A stretch of DNA of 64,000 nucleotides. Origin: JACRBR01 sp964371355. GTDB taxonomy: Bacteria; Chloroflexota; Dehalococcoidia; DSTF01; JACRBR01. This document shows, piece by piece, positions 53,745-62,016 of the stretch. The notes under the pieces are model-generated. The model worked only from the letters and a program-made list of their open reading frames with translations. It had not been told where the DNA came from and made no database searches. The stretch lies in contig CAYJMG010000017.1 in the NCBI GenBank assembly GCA_964371355.1, positions 29,358 to 93,357 on the forward strand, read 5' to 3'. The position numbers and the translations under genes are program-made. Within the stretch, counting starts at the first letter, position 1, and each line of letters starts with the position of its first letter.

Positions 53745-55052
53745 ATGACCGAGAAGCACAAGCTCCCCCTGACGGACATCAAGGTCGCGGACTTCTCATG
53801 GTTCGGCGCCGGCCCCATCTGCGCCCAGAACCTCGCCCGCTACGGCGCCACCGTCGTCCGCGTCGAGTCCGAGGCCCACCTCGACGGCCTCCGCGGCGTG
53901 ATGCCCTTTGCCCAGCAGACCTGCCCCGACTGCGGCGGCGGCGGCTGCCCGAAGTGCGCGAACACCGGCAGGGTCACCAGGACCGGCTACAACGTCAGCG
54001 GCTACTTCAACAACTACAACGCCGGGAAGCTCGACGTCACCATCAACCTCAGCACGGAGATGGGGAAGGAGATGGCGCGACGCCTCATCGGCTGGTGCGA
54101 CGTCTTCATCACCAACCAGACCCCCCGCATGATCGACAGGTGGGGCTTCCACTACGAGGACCTCACGAAGATCAACCCCGATATCATCGCTGCCTACCAG
54201 CCCATGCAGGGTTTCGACGGCCCACACCGCGACTTCTTCGGCTTCGGCGCCGTCCTCAACGCCATCACCGGCTACAACGAACTGAGCGGCTTCCCCAACC
54301 GCCCGCCGATGGGCCTGGGCACGAACTATCCCGACTACGTCATCAACCCCGGCCACACCCTCATCGCCATCCTCGCCGCACTGCGTCATCGCCGGAAGAC
54401 CGGCAAAGGCCAGCGCATCGAGCTTGCCCAGCTCGAGTCCGTGATCTCGACGCTCGGCCCCGTGGTGATGGACTACAACGAGAACGGCCGCGTGCAGACC
54501 CGCAAGGGCAACCGGCTGTCGTACGCCGCGCCGCACGGCGCCTTCCGCTGCCAGGACATCACTTGGGAGAACCAGCCGATGGACCGCTGGGTGGCGTTCG
54601 GCATCTTCAACGACGCCCAGTGGACAGCACTGGTCGACGCGATGGGCTCGCCAGCGTGGGCGGCCGGCTCCGAGTTCGCGACGCTCGATGGGCGCAAGGC
54701 CAACGAAGACGAGCTAGAGGCGCACGTCACGGAGTGGACGCGCGGGCGCACGGCCGAGGAGGCCATGGAGGTGCTGCAGTCGAAGGGGATTCCCGCGGGC
54801 GTCGTCCAGAACGCGAAGGACGTTCTCGAGGACGAGCAGATGAAGGCGCGCGACTACTTCGAATACCTCGACCACCCCGAGACGGGGGTGGCGGCCTACG
54901 ACGGCGCCCCCTTCAAGCTCTCGAAGACCCCGGGCTCGCTCCGCACGCCGGCCCCTGTGCTGGGCCAGCACAACGAGCACGTCTGTCGCGAGATCCTGGG
55001 CATGTCCGACGACGAGATCGCCGAGGCACTGATTGAGCAGGCGCTGTACTAA
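53745..55052 (+). CDS. CaiB/BaiF family CoA-transferase with CxxC zinc-finger-like insertion
   Basis: This 435-residue CoA-transferase has IKVADFSWFGAGPICAQNLA at the N-terminus and NYPDYVINPGHTLIAILAAL around the active-site aspartate. Residues 60-71 carry CPDCGGGGCPKC (Cys60, 63, 68, 71), a DnaJ-like zinc-finger pattern inserted in the N-terminal domain, which standard CaiB proteins lack. GYNVSGYFNNYNAGKLDV then resumes the normal fold. It is probably the partner of the upstream CoA-transferase. The insertion could bind a metal or stabilise the dimer. Confidence 0.85.
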   Translation: MTEKHKLPLTDIKVADFSWFGAGPICAQNLARYGATVVRVESEAHLDGLRGVMPFAQQTCPDCGGGGCPKCANTGRVTRTGYNVSGYFNNYNAGKLDVTINLSTEMGKEMARRLIGWCDVFITNQTPRMIDRWGFHYEDLTKINPDIIAAYQPMQGFDGPHRDFFGFGAVLNAITGYNELSGFPNRPPMGLGTNYPDYVINPGHTLIAILAALRHRRKTGKGQRIELAQLESVISTLGPVVMDYNENGRVQTRKGNRLSYAAPHGAFRCQDITWENQPMDRWVAFGIFNDAQWTALVDAMGSPAWAAGSEFATLDGRKANEDELEAHVTEWTRGRTAEEAMEVLQSKGIPAGVVQNAKDVLEDEQMKARDYFEYLDHPETGVAAYDGAPFKLSKTPGSLRTPAPVLGQHNEHVCREILGMSDDEIAEALIEQALY

Positions 55053-55055
55053 GGC

Positions 55056-55111
55056 AGCCTGTCGGCCTCCCAGCCCGCCAGCCTCTCAGCCCGTCAGTCG
55101 GTCAGCACGTC
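55056..55111 (+). repeat. Degenerate octanucleotide tandem repeat (AGnnnnTC units)
   Basis: Seven consecutive 8-base units of the form AGCCTGTC, AGCCCGTC, AGTCGGTC and relatives begin four bases after the CoA-transferase stop. They share phase and pattern with the more perfect AGTGNNTC arrays near the right end. The array is older or more diverged. Confidence 0.6.
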
Positions 55112-55225
55112 AACGCACCGCCCATGCGCACAGATGTTTCATTCCTGTGCTGCGCGCATAGCCCTTAACGCATACGCCCTTCCTTCCGAAGATCACTGGG
55201 GAACCGGATTCTCGAAGGGGGCCTC

Positions 55226-55945
55226 ATGCAGGGATTCCAGCAGTTCGTCGTGTATCCGACGCGCGACAAGCTTCCGGTGTTCGCCGACGCTACCGAGGCG
55301 CAGGTCGTCCGTACCGTCAACAGGAACACGCGGTTGAACGTCATCCGCCGCGAAGGCCCGCACTACATCGTCCGCATAATCGGCCAGATCGGCTTTGTGC
55401 CGGTCGAGGAGGTCTCGGCGGACCGATCGCAGGAACCACGCCTCGGTGATGGACTGGCGAGCGGCCGCCATCCCGTAACCGCGCCGACTTCCGCTCCGGC
55501 CGCGACGGTCGCTGCCGCCGGACTCGTCCGCGCGGATTTTATGAGCCGCGTTTGGGGCTATCTCATCGACTTGACGATCCTCGTGGTGGGCAGCGTTCTG
55601 CTCGGCGGTCTCGTCGTCTACGCCACGATTCCGGAGTCGCAAGCCGAAGATCCGGGCACGGCACCGGTGCTCGTCATCAACGGCATCGTGGCCATCGTCG
55701 CCTTCCTCTACGTATGGCTCCTCGACGCGACCGGGGCCACGGTGGGCAAGATGGCGCTCGGCATCCAGGTTGTAGACGACGCGGCGGGGCGCTCGCCCGG
55801 GTTGGGAAAGGCGTTCATCCGCACCCTCATGCGCACGGTCAGCGGCGCGGCGCTCGGGTTGGGCTACCTCTGGGCGCTCTGGGATCGCGAGGGCAAGACA
55901 TGGCACGACCGCGTGGCGGGGACGTCCGTGGTGAGGTACCGCTGA
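55226..55945 (+). CDS. RDD-family membrane protein
   Basis: This 239-residue protein has an N-terminal domain with an SH3b-like look (PVFADATEAQVVRTV, LNVIRREGPHYIVRI), a Pro/Ala linker, and an RDD domain with three membrane helices. FMSRVWGYLIDLTILVVGS holds the Arg and Asp that name the family, and LWDREGKTWHDRVAGTSVV is the conserved end. RDD proteins may transport solutes or ions. It faces endonuclease IV tail to tail. Confidence 0.82.
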   Translation: MQGFQQFVVYPTRDKLPVFADATEAQVVRTVNRNTRLNVIRREGPHYIVRIIGQIGFVPVEEVSADRSQEPRLGDGLASGRHPVTAPTSAPAATVAAAGLVRADFMSRVWGYLIDLTILVVGSVLLGGLVVYATIPESQAEDPGTAPVLVINGIVAIVAFLYVWLLDATGATVGKMALGIQVVDDAAGRSPGLGKAFIRTLMRTVSGAALGLGYLWALWDREGKTWHDRVAGTSVVRYR

Positions 55946-55978
55946 CGCGCGCCGCATAGCGGCCAGTCCGCGCAGCGC

Positions 55979-56875
55979 TTAGCGCTTTCGTGCAGCCTTC
56001 TTCCCTGCGGCCGGCGCTGCCACCGCCGCACGGATCTCCTTGAGCCGGTCGATGTTGGGCTTGTCGGGGCCTTTGCCTGCCCCGTCCAGCTTGTAGCCGG
56101 GCACCTCCAGCAGCAGCGGTACATCGGCCAGCTCCGGCCGTGCCAGCAGCGCCTCGAAGCCCGCCCGCCCGATCTTCCCGTCGCCGATGTTCTCGTGCAG
56201 ATCGCGCCCCGCCCCCAGCTCGGTCTTCGAGTCGTTGCAGTGGATGGCCGCCACGTTCTCGAATCCGATCTCCCGCCCCAGCGCCTCCATCGTCGCCGAC
56301 ACGCCATCCTCCGAGCTGAGGTCGTACCCGGCAGAGAATGCGTGGCAGGTGTCCAGGCAGATCTTCGCCCGCGGGTCCCCGATCCGCCGCAAGATCTCAC
56401 CCAGCTCTTCGAACTTCGAGCCGATCGTCCCGCCCTGCCCGGCGGAGTTCTCGAAAATCATCCACGTCTCGGGCGGCGTCTCCGCCAGCACGTTCGTCGC
56501 CGCCTCGCAGATCTGCTCCAGGACCGCGCCGTAGCCCAGCCCCTTGTGGCTCCCCGTGTGAAAGATCACCCCCGCCGCCCCGATCCGTCCGGCGATGTTC
56601 AGGCTGCTCCGCAGCGTGCTGGCCGACGTCTTGAAGATCTTCGCGTCGGCGCTGGCCAGATTCATCAGGTACTTGCCGTGGATGAATACCGGCTCGACCC
56701 CCGCCGCCGCCTTCGCGTCCAGGAACTGCTGCACCGTCTCATCCGTCAGGCGCGCCGTCCCCCACTGCTGGGGCGCCGACTCGAACACCTGCACGCACTC
56801 GGCGCCGATCGCGGCCGCTCGCTCGAACGCCGTGTGGAGGCCGCCTGCCGTGGAGACGTGGGCGCCGATCTTCAT
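55979..56875 (-). CDS. nfo: Endonuclease IV (AP endonuclease)
   Basis: This 298-residue TIM-barrel enzyme cuts DNA at abasic sites using three zinc ions. The ATG at 56875 has AAAGGA upstream; an in-frame start at 56893 is less likely. HVSTAGGLHTAF, VIFHTGSHKGLG, IFENSAGQGGTIG, CLDTCHAFSAGYD, HCNDSKTELGAGRDLHENIG and EVPGYK are the conserved Zn-ligand segments. Length matches the family. Confidence 0.92.
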   Translation of the reverse strand: MKIGAHVSTAGGLHTAFERAAAIGAECVQVFESAPQQWGTARLTDETVQQFLDAKAAAGVEPVFIHGKYLMNLASADAKIFKTSASTLRSSLNIAGRIGAAGVIFHTGSHKGLGYGAVLEQICEAATNVLAETPPETWMIFENSAGQGGTIGSKFEELGEILRRIGDPRAKICLDTCHAFSAGYDLSSEDGVSATMEALGREIGFENVAAIHCNDSKTELGAGRDLHENIGDGKIGRAGFEALLARPELADVPLLLEVPGYKLDGAGKGPDKPNIDRLKEIRAAVAAPAAGKKAARKR

Positions 56876-56979
56876 TGGGGAGTCCTTTCGCAAGATGGCG
56901 TATAGAGTATACGGCCGTCAGATGTAGGCTGATGGGCAGCACGCAGGCACCGCATCTCCGGGGGAGCAAGGAGGCGGGC

Positions 56980-57837
56980 ATGATCCCCACGCACCCGTTC
57001 GGCAGGACCGGCCACGAAAGCACCCGCACCGTCTTCGGCGCCGCCGCCCTCTGGGGCGCCTCCGAAGAAGATGGCGAGCGCACCCTGCAGCTCCTGATCG
57101 ACCGCGGCATCAACCACATCGACACCGCCGCCGCCTACGGCCGCTCCGAGCGACGCGTCGGCGCCTGGATGCCGCAACACCGCGACCGCTTCTTCCTCGC
57201 GACGAAGACCAACGAGCGCACCCGCGCGGCCGCGAAGGCGCAGTTCGCGCACTCGCTCGAGCGGCTCCAGACGGATCACGTTGACCTCCTTCAGCTCCAC
57301 AACCTCGTCGACGAGGACGAGTGGGCCACGGCGCTGGGCCCCGGCGGCGCGCTGGAGTACGCGGTCGAGGCGCGCGAAAAGGGCCTCACGCGCTTCATCG
57401 GCGTCACCGGCCACGGCGTCACCGTGGCCGCGATGCACCTCCGCAGCCTCGAGCGCTTCCCCTTCGACAGCGTCTTGCTGCCCTACAACTACGTCATGAT
57501 GCGCAACCCCGCGTACGCCGCCGACTTCGAGCGCCTCGCCCGCGTCTGCGCCGAGCGCGGCGTGGCGATGCAGACCATCAAGAGCCTCACGCTCGGACCA
57601 TGGAACGACAGGGAGCACACGCACGGCACCTGGTACGAGCCGCTCGCCGAGCAAACCGACGTCGACCGCGCCGTCCACTGGGTTCTCGGGCGACCGGGCG
57701 TCTTCCTCAACACCTCCGGCGACCTCACGCTGCTCCCGAGGATCCTCGACGCGGCCGAGCGCCTCGAACGCCGGCCATCCGACGCCGACATGGACGCCAT
57801 GGTGGCCGCCCGTGGCATGGCGCCGCTGTTCGTGTAG
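56980..57837 (+). CDS. Aldo/keto reductase
   Basis: This predicts a 285-residue NADPH-dependent barrel enzyme. The start at 56980 has GGAGG and the family-like HPFGRTGHESTRTVFGAAAL. DTAAAYGRSERRVG holds the catalytic Asp and Tyr, ATKTNERT the Lys, and LLQLHNLVD the His. RHRDRFF-like strands and the C-terminus are close to AKR domains used with 4Fe-4S ferredoxin partners, but no cysteine cluster follows. It is 17 bases upstream of the aldolase gene. Confidence 0.87.
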   Translation: MIPTHPFGRTGHESTRTVFGAAALWGASEEDGERTLQLLIDRGINHIDTAAAYGRSERRVGAWMPQHRDRFFLATKTNERTRAAAKAQFAHSLERLQTDHVDLLQLHNLVDEDEWATALGPGGALEYAVEAREKGLTRFIGVTGHGVTVAAMHLRSLERFPFDSVLLPYNYVMMRNPAYAADFERLARVCAERGVAMQTIKSLTLGPWNDREHTHGTWYEPLAEQTDVDRAVHWVLGRPGVFLNTSGDLTLLPRILDAAERLERRPSDADMDAMVAARGMAPLFV

Positions 57838-57854
57838 CCCGGAGGAGCAACTTC

Positions 57855-58640
57855 ATGCGTCAGAACCTCGTGAAGGCGAAGTGGCGGCGCGGCGAGGTCG
57901 CCTACGGCGCGTGGCTCACGATCCCCAGCGCCTACTCGGCCGAGATAGTGGCGCACGCGGGCTACGACTGGGCCTGCGTCGACATGCAGCACGGCCACAT
58001 CGACTACCAGGTCGCCGTCACCATGCTCCTCGCCCTGAGTACCACCGACACGATGCCTTTTGTCCGCGTCCCCTGGAACGAACCCGGCATCATCGGCAAG
58101 GTGCTCGACGCGGGCGCGATGGGGGTCATCATCCCCATGACCAACTCCGCTGGCGAGACGCGCGCCGCCGTCTCCGCCTGCCTGTACCCGCCGCTGGGGT
58201 CGCGCAGCTACGGGCCGGGCCGCGCAGCGCTCTACGGCGGCGCCGGCTACTTCGACGGCGCCAACGACGAGATCGCCGTCATCCCGATGATCGAGACGAA
58301 GGAGGCGCTGGAGACGATCGACGACATCCTGCCCGTCCCGCGAGTGGACGCGGTGCTGTTCGGGCCGTCCGACATGAGCATCTCGCTGGGCCTGCCGCCG
58401 GGGCTCGAGAACCCGGGGCCGTGGGAGGACGCGTGGAGGCGCATCGCAGACGCGTGCGGCCGGCACGGCGTGGTCGCGGGCGTCTATGCGAATGCGGCGC
58501 TGGCGCCGAAGCACGCGGCGGCCGGGTACCGGATGATCGTGGTCACGAACGACGCCACGACGCTCGCGCAGTCGGCCGCACGCGACCTCGCGGCCGTGCG
58601 TGCCGGGGACGCGGGCGCGGCACGCACGCCAGACGCATAG
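57855..58640 (+). CDS. HpcH/HpaI aldolase family protein
   Basis: This 261-residue class II aldolase starts at 57855 with GGAGGAG upstream. GYDWACVDMQHGHIDYQVAV and FVRVPWNEPGIIGKVLDAGA are the catalytic barrel strands with the conserved Arg, and GVIIPMTNSAGETRAAVSAC then FGPSDMSISLG give the metal and phosphate region. The family makes or breaks 2-keto-3-deoxy and related hydroxy acids. A shared pathway with the neighbouring aldo/keto reductase is likely. The substrate is unknown. Confidence 0.87.
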   Translation: MRQNLVKAKWRRGEVAYGAWLTIPSAYSAEIVAHAGYDWACVDMQHGHIDYQVAVTMLLALSTTDTMPFVRVPWNEPGIIGKVLDAGAMGVIIPMTNSAGETRAAVSACLYPPLGSRSYGPGRAALYGGAGYFDGANDEIAVIPMIETKEALETIDDILPVPRVDAVLFGPSDMSISLGLPPGLENPGPWEDAWRRIADACGRHGVVAGVYANAALAPKHAAAGYRMIVVTNDATTLAQSAARDLAAVRAGDAGAARTPDA

Positions 58641-58925
58641 CCCCCTTATAGCTGCTTCGATAAGTCGCATTTCCTCAGATTCGAACTCGCGCATTTTAGC
58701 TTCGTTGAACGGCAGTTTTCGGTCCTCGACATTGCTCGGCAGTTTCGCCCTGGCGGGGCCGGTTGCGTGCACGTGCGGGTCACTTTGCTGCGGACGTTTG
58801 GGCCGAGCGTAGGAGACGTGGCCGGGGATCTCCAAGCGCGCCGGATCACTTTCGCGGATTTCTTTTTTCACAGCAGAGCCGCAGAGGGCGCGGAGGCTCT
58901 TCGCGGTGCGCAGCGGGCCGCGCGC

Positions 58926-59858
58926 CTACGGGCCCTCGATCTCAACCGGCTGCTCGTAGAGGGGATCCTGCTGCTCCTCGATGTGACCCGCGAGCGTTTG
59001 GGCCAGATCGCCCACGGTCACGGCGGCAGGGTCGAAGGTGACGGTGATGGAGGGCGGGTCGGCCGACAGGTCGCGGTCGATGCGGAGGACGCCGGGGCTC
59101 GCGGCGAAGGCGTCCACCGCGGGGGCGGCACAGAACGAGTCGTCGCAACGCAGACGCTTCGAGGTGAAGGTCGCGACGCCTTCAGCGCTCTCCTCGACGA
59201 GCAGCGCGCTGGTGCGCGCCTCAACACTGCCGGGCAAGCGGAACTTGAACGGGGGTTCTCCCGTCGTGGTCTCCGACATTGCCGCCGAGACGTACTCGCG
59301 CATCAGGTCCTTCGAGAGCTGGCCGGTGTACGTCGCGCGGATCACCCCCGATGCATCGATGAAGACGCTGTGCGAGAGACCGATCACACCGTAGGCGTCG
59401 GTTACGGCGAGCGATGGGTCGAACACGGGCATGAAGTCGGGCGCATCGAGGAAGTCCAGGAACTCCTGCGCCGCCTCCTTGCTCTCGCCCGAGTTCACGG
59501 CGAGCACGTGCACGTTCTGGGCGCCGAACTCCTGCTGGACGTCCTTCAACTCCGGCATCTCGGTCAGGCAGCTCGTACACCAGGTCGCCCAGAAGTTGAT
59601 GACGACGGGCGTGCCACGCAGGTCGCTCAGCCGCACCACGCTTCCGTCCGGGGTCGTCGCGGTGAAGTCCCGCGCCGCCTTTCCCTTCACGACGCCGCTG
59701 GCCACGCCCGCGTCCGCGCCGGAGACGGGTGGCGTATCGAGCAGCACGGCCCTCGGCGTGGTGGCCGTGGCGTCGTTCGCGCGCAGCAGCAGGAACAGTC
59801 CGGCACCCAGAGCGACGAGCACCGGGATCGCGAGTACGAGCCTTCGCCAGTTGATCAC
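58926..59858 (-). CDS. TlpA-like thioredoxin with C-terminal HMA-like domain
   Basis: This 310-residue membrane-anchored protein has an N-terminal helix (LVLAIPVLVALGAGLFLLL) and a TlpA/ResA thioredoxin domain (residues 55-200) with WCTSC (Cys94, Cys97). A linker precedes a small C-terminal domain (235-300) whose ITVTFDPAAVTVGDLAQTL resembles the heavy-metal-associated fold, with Cys238 and Cys243 as CxxxxC instead of CxxC. It may maturate cytochromes or deliver copper, using the HMA-like part for metal. It faces the riboswitch region. Confidence 0.8.
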   Translation of the reverse strand: MINWRRLVLAIPVLVALGAGLFLLLRANDATATTPRAVLLDTPPVSGADAGVASGVVKGKAARDFTATTPDGSVVRLSDLRGTPVVINFWATWCTSCLTEMPELKDVQQEFGAQNVHVLAVNSGESKEAAQEFLDFLDAPDFMPVFDPSLAVTDAYGVIGLSHSVFIDASGVIRATYTGQLSKDLMREYVSAAMSETTTGEPPFKFRLPGSVEARTSALLVEESAEGVATFTSKRLRCDDSFCAAPAVDAFAASPGVLRIDRDLSADPPSITVTFDPAAVTVGDLAQTLAGHIEEQQDPLYEQPVEIEGP

Positions 59859-59945
59859 GCCTGTAGGTACGCCTCCACGACCGGGCCGGATCCGTTCTCG
59901 GGAAGTCTAGCCCGTGTCCGCATGGCCGAGGGCGACGGCTGCTCC

Positions 59946-59974
59946 TTGCATCGCCCGGCGGCCCGCTGTACGGT
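59946..59974 (+). promoter_or_regulatory. Predicted sigma-70-type promoter for the riboswitch RNA
   Basis: TTGCAT and TACGGT are separated by 17 bases, a -35/-10 pair placed to start RNA shortly before the TPP riboswitch. The boxes are imperfect, so confidence is modest. Confidence 0.4.
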
Positions 59975-60000
59975 GCTGTCGACAACCGCATATATCAGTG

Positions 60001-60077
60001 ACGGGAGCCCTTCGGGGCTGAGAGGTCGCGACGGCGACGACCGTTTGAACCTGATCCGGCTAGTACCGGCGAAGGGA
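60001..60077 (+). ncRNA. TPP riboswitch (THI element)
   Basis: This leader contains the conserved TPP aptamer blocks CTGAGA (60018-60023), GAACCTGATC and GGCGAAGGGA in the right order, with GGGAGCCC/GGGGCTG able to form the P2 stem. The aptamer senses thiamin pyrophosphate. It precedes a permease gene and a transcription terminator hairpin, so high TPP probably stops transcription. Spacing between the blocks is normal for bacterial THI elements. Confidence 0.93.
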
Positions 60078-60088
60078 CACACGCTTCG

Positions 60089-60120
60089 ACACGCCGCCCA
60101 TCGACCAGCGGCGTGTTTGC
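60089..60120 (+). terminator. Terminator hairpin of the TPP riboswitch
   Basis: ACACGCCGC at 60089-60097 pairs with GCGGCGTGT at 60108-60116 across a 10-base loop, then TTTGCC follows. It lies between the aptamer and the permease start and is the probable expression platform. Confidence 0.65.
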
Positions 60121-60162
60121 CTTTACGCCGCCAGTGCGCCGACGCTCCCGCCGGAGGCACGC

Positions 60163-61581
60163 ATGGCGTTTGAGGCGACGGCCCACGAAGAGATCCACCC
60201 CATCCCTCTCGCACAGCGCCGGCTGGGCGCGCTGCAATTCGGCGTGCTGTGGGGCGACCTCGGCGTCGGGCTCCTGGTGCTCGTCGCCGGCGGCCTGCTC
60301 GTGCCGGCGCTGGGCCTCAAGACGGCGCTGTTCGCCATCGTCGTCGGCACCATCATCGGTTCCGGGCTGCTGGCGCTCGCCGGCAAGGTCGGCAGCGACC
60401 TGGGCGTCCCGACGATGGTCGCGCTGCGCCCGTCGCTGGGCATCCGGGGGTCGTACCTGGCCTCGCTGTTGAACATCGGCCAGCTCATCGGCTGGGCCGG
60501 CCTCGAGATCATCATCATGTCGCAGGCCGCGGAGGCCATCAGCGACGAGTACTTCGGGTTCGCCGGCTACTACCTGTGGCTCACGCTGTTCGCAATCGCC
60601 GGAACCGCCTTCGCCGTCGCCGGGCCCGTCATCGTCGTCCGGCAGTTCCTCGAGCGCTTCGGCCTGTGGATCGTGATCCTGGCGACGGCGTGGCTGACGT
60701 GGCGGCTCTGGGACGCGTACGACTTCAACGAGCTTTGGAACCGGGAAGGCACCGGCGGCTGGCCCGGGTTCTGGCTCGCCGTCGACCTTGCGGTGTCGCT
60801 CCCGGTCTCGTGGCTGCCGCTGGTCGCCGACTACAGCCGCTACGCGCGAAACGGCCCCGGCGCCATGGCCGCCACGTTCGCCTCGTACTCGATCGCGAAC
60901 ATCTGGTTCTTCTTCCTGGGCGCGGCGTACGTGCTGGCGCTGTATCCGGCGGGCGAGTACAGCCCGGGCAACCCGCTGGTCCTCGACCTCGTCGACTCGC
61001 TGCTGCCCTTGGCGTTGGGCTGGGTGTTCCTCTTCGTCATTCTCGTCGACGAGATGGACAACGCCTTCGCGAACATCTACTCGACGGCGGTCTCGCTGCA
61101 GAACATGGTGCGCATCGGCCAGCGCACGCTCGCTGCGCTCGTCGGCCTCGCCGCCTTCGTGTTCGCCATCGCGGTCGACCTCGCCGGCTACGAGACGTTT
61201 CTCCTCCTCATCGGCGGCGTCTTCGTCTCGCTGTTCGGTGTCATGGGCGCCGACTACTTCGTGAACCGGCGGGGCCACTACGAGCCCGAGGAGCTGTACC
61301 GTCCGCGCGGCGCGTACTGGTTCACCGGCGGTGTCAACCTCGCCGGAATGTTGGCGTGGGGCGCAGGGTTCGCGGTGTACGCGGCGTGCGGACAGCCACC
61401 GTGGTTGGTCGAGCACGCCTCGTGGATCACAGACGTGCCGTCGTGGGTGACGAAGGTCGGCGGGACGATCCCGTCGTTCGCCGTCAGCTTCCTGCTGTAC
61501 CTCGCCGCGAGCCGCGCACCGGGACTGCAGCGCGCAGGCTCCGACGCCGCACCTTCACGGACGGCGGCAGGACAGGTCTGA
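60163..61581 (+). CDS. cytX: NCS1-family permease, probable hydroxymethylpyrimidine transporter CytX
   Basis: This 472-residue permease has about 12 membrane helices. LLVPALGLKTALFAIVVGTI and SLPVSWLPLVADYSRYARNG match the cytosine/purine permease fold, with VSWLPLVADYSRY as the substrate segment. Placement behind a TPP riboswitch points to uptake of a thiamine precursor (HMP), as for CytX. A hairpin overlaps its stop codon. No thiamine synthesis gene is seen in the window. Confidence 0.88.
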   Translation: MAFEATAHEEIHPIPLAQRRLGALQFGVLWGDLGVGLLVLVAGGLLVPALGLKTALFAIVVGTIIGSGLLALAGKVGSDLGVPTMVALRPSLGIRGSYLASLLNIGQLIGWAGLEIIIMSQAAEAISDEYFGFAGYYLWLTLFAIAGTAFAVAGPVIVVRQFLERFGLWIVILATAWLTWRLWDAYDFNELWNREGTGGWPGFWLAVDLAVSLPVSWLPLVADYSRYARNGPGAMAATFASYSIANIWFFFLGAAYVLALYPAGEYSPGNPLVLDLVDSLLPLALGWVFLFVILVDEMDNAFANIYSTAVSLQNMVRIGQRTLAALVGLAAFVFAIAVDLAGYETFLLLIGGVFVSLFGVMGADYFVNRRGHYEPEELYRPRGAYWFTGGVNLAGMLAWGAGFAVYAACGQPPWLVEHASWITDVPSWVTKVGGTIPSFAVSFLLYLAASRAPGLQRAGSDAAPSRTAAGQV

Positions 61582-61591
61582 AGACCTGTCC
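61570..61591 (+). terminator. Palindromic hairpin overlapping the permease stop
   Basis: GGACAGGTCT at 61570-61579 and AGACCTGTCC at 61582-61591 are perfect complements around the stop codon TGA at 61579-61581. No U-tract follows. It may terminate the permease transcript or be a dispersed palindromic repeat. Confidence 0.5.
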
Positions 61592-61691
61592 GTGCGTAGT
61601 CCGCGCGAGGGAACAATGCGGGCAGGGTGAGGATGTAACGTAACGCCAAAGGCCGGGCGGGCACAGACCAGAGCGAGCAAGGAGGCTAGCG

Positions 61692-61985
61692 ATGGCCGTG
61701 TACATGATCATCGAGATCCAGCGCATCCACGACCCCGCGGCGTACGCCGAGTACATCGACCGCGTGCCGGAGGTCATCGAGCGGTTCGGCGGGCGCTACG
61801 TCGTCCGCACGAGCCAGGTCATTCGCCTAAGCGGCGAGTGGCGGCCCGAGCGCTTCATCATCATCGAATTCCCGACCGTCGAGAGGATCCGTGACTTCGC
61901 GGCGTCGGCGGAGTACGAGGCGCTGGCGCCGCTTCGTGAGCGCGCCACCGATAGCCGGTCGATCGCAGTTGAGGCGATCGGATGA
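61692..61985 (+). CDS. DUF1330 family protein
   Basis: This 97-residue protein has YMIIEIQRIHDPAAYAEYID and GGRYVVRTSQVIRLSGEWRP, the DUF1330 dimeric alpha/beta-barrel pattern. The family has no settled function. AGGAGG lies upstream. It is separated from the permease by 110 bases and may be transcribed separately. Confidence 0.85.
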   Translation: MAVYMIIEIQRIHDPAAYAEYIDRVPEVIERFGGRYVVRTSQVIRLSGEWRPERFIIIEFPTVERIRDFAASAEYEALAPLRERATDSRSIAVEAIG

Positions 61986-62016
61986 GGTTGTAGGTTATGG
62001 GTCTTGGGACCTGGGA

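Noticed and set aside
51866..55036. A plus-strand frame of 1056 residues across the SDR and CoA-transferase genes
   Set aside because: The product is Arg/Pro/His-rich low-complexity sequence typical of a shifted reading frame in high-GC DNA, while the other frame encodes clear enzymes.
57489..58871. A 460-residue minus-strand frame opposite the aldo/keto reductase and aldolase genes
   Set aside because: It is largely the antisense of two well-supported genes and has no recognisable domain; only the first part outside those genes is noted as a possible remnant.
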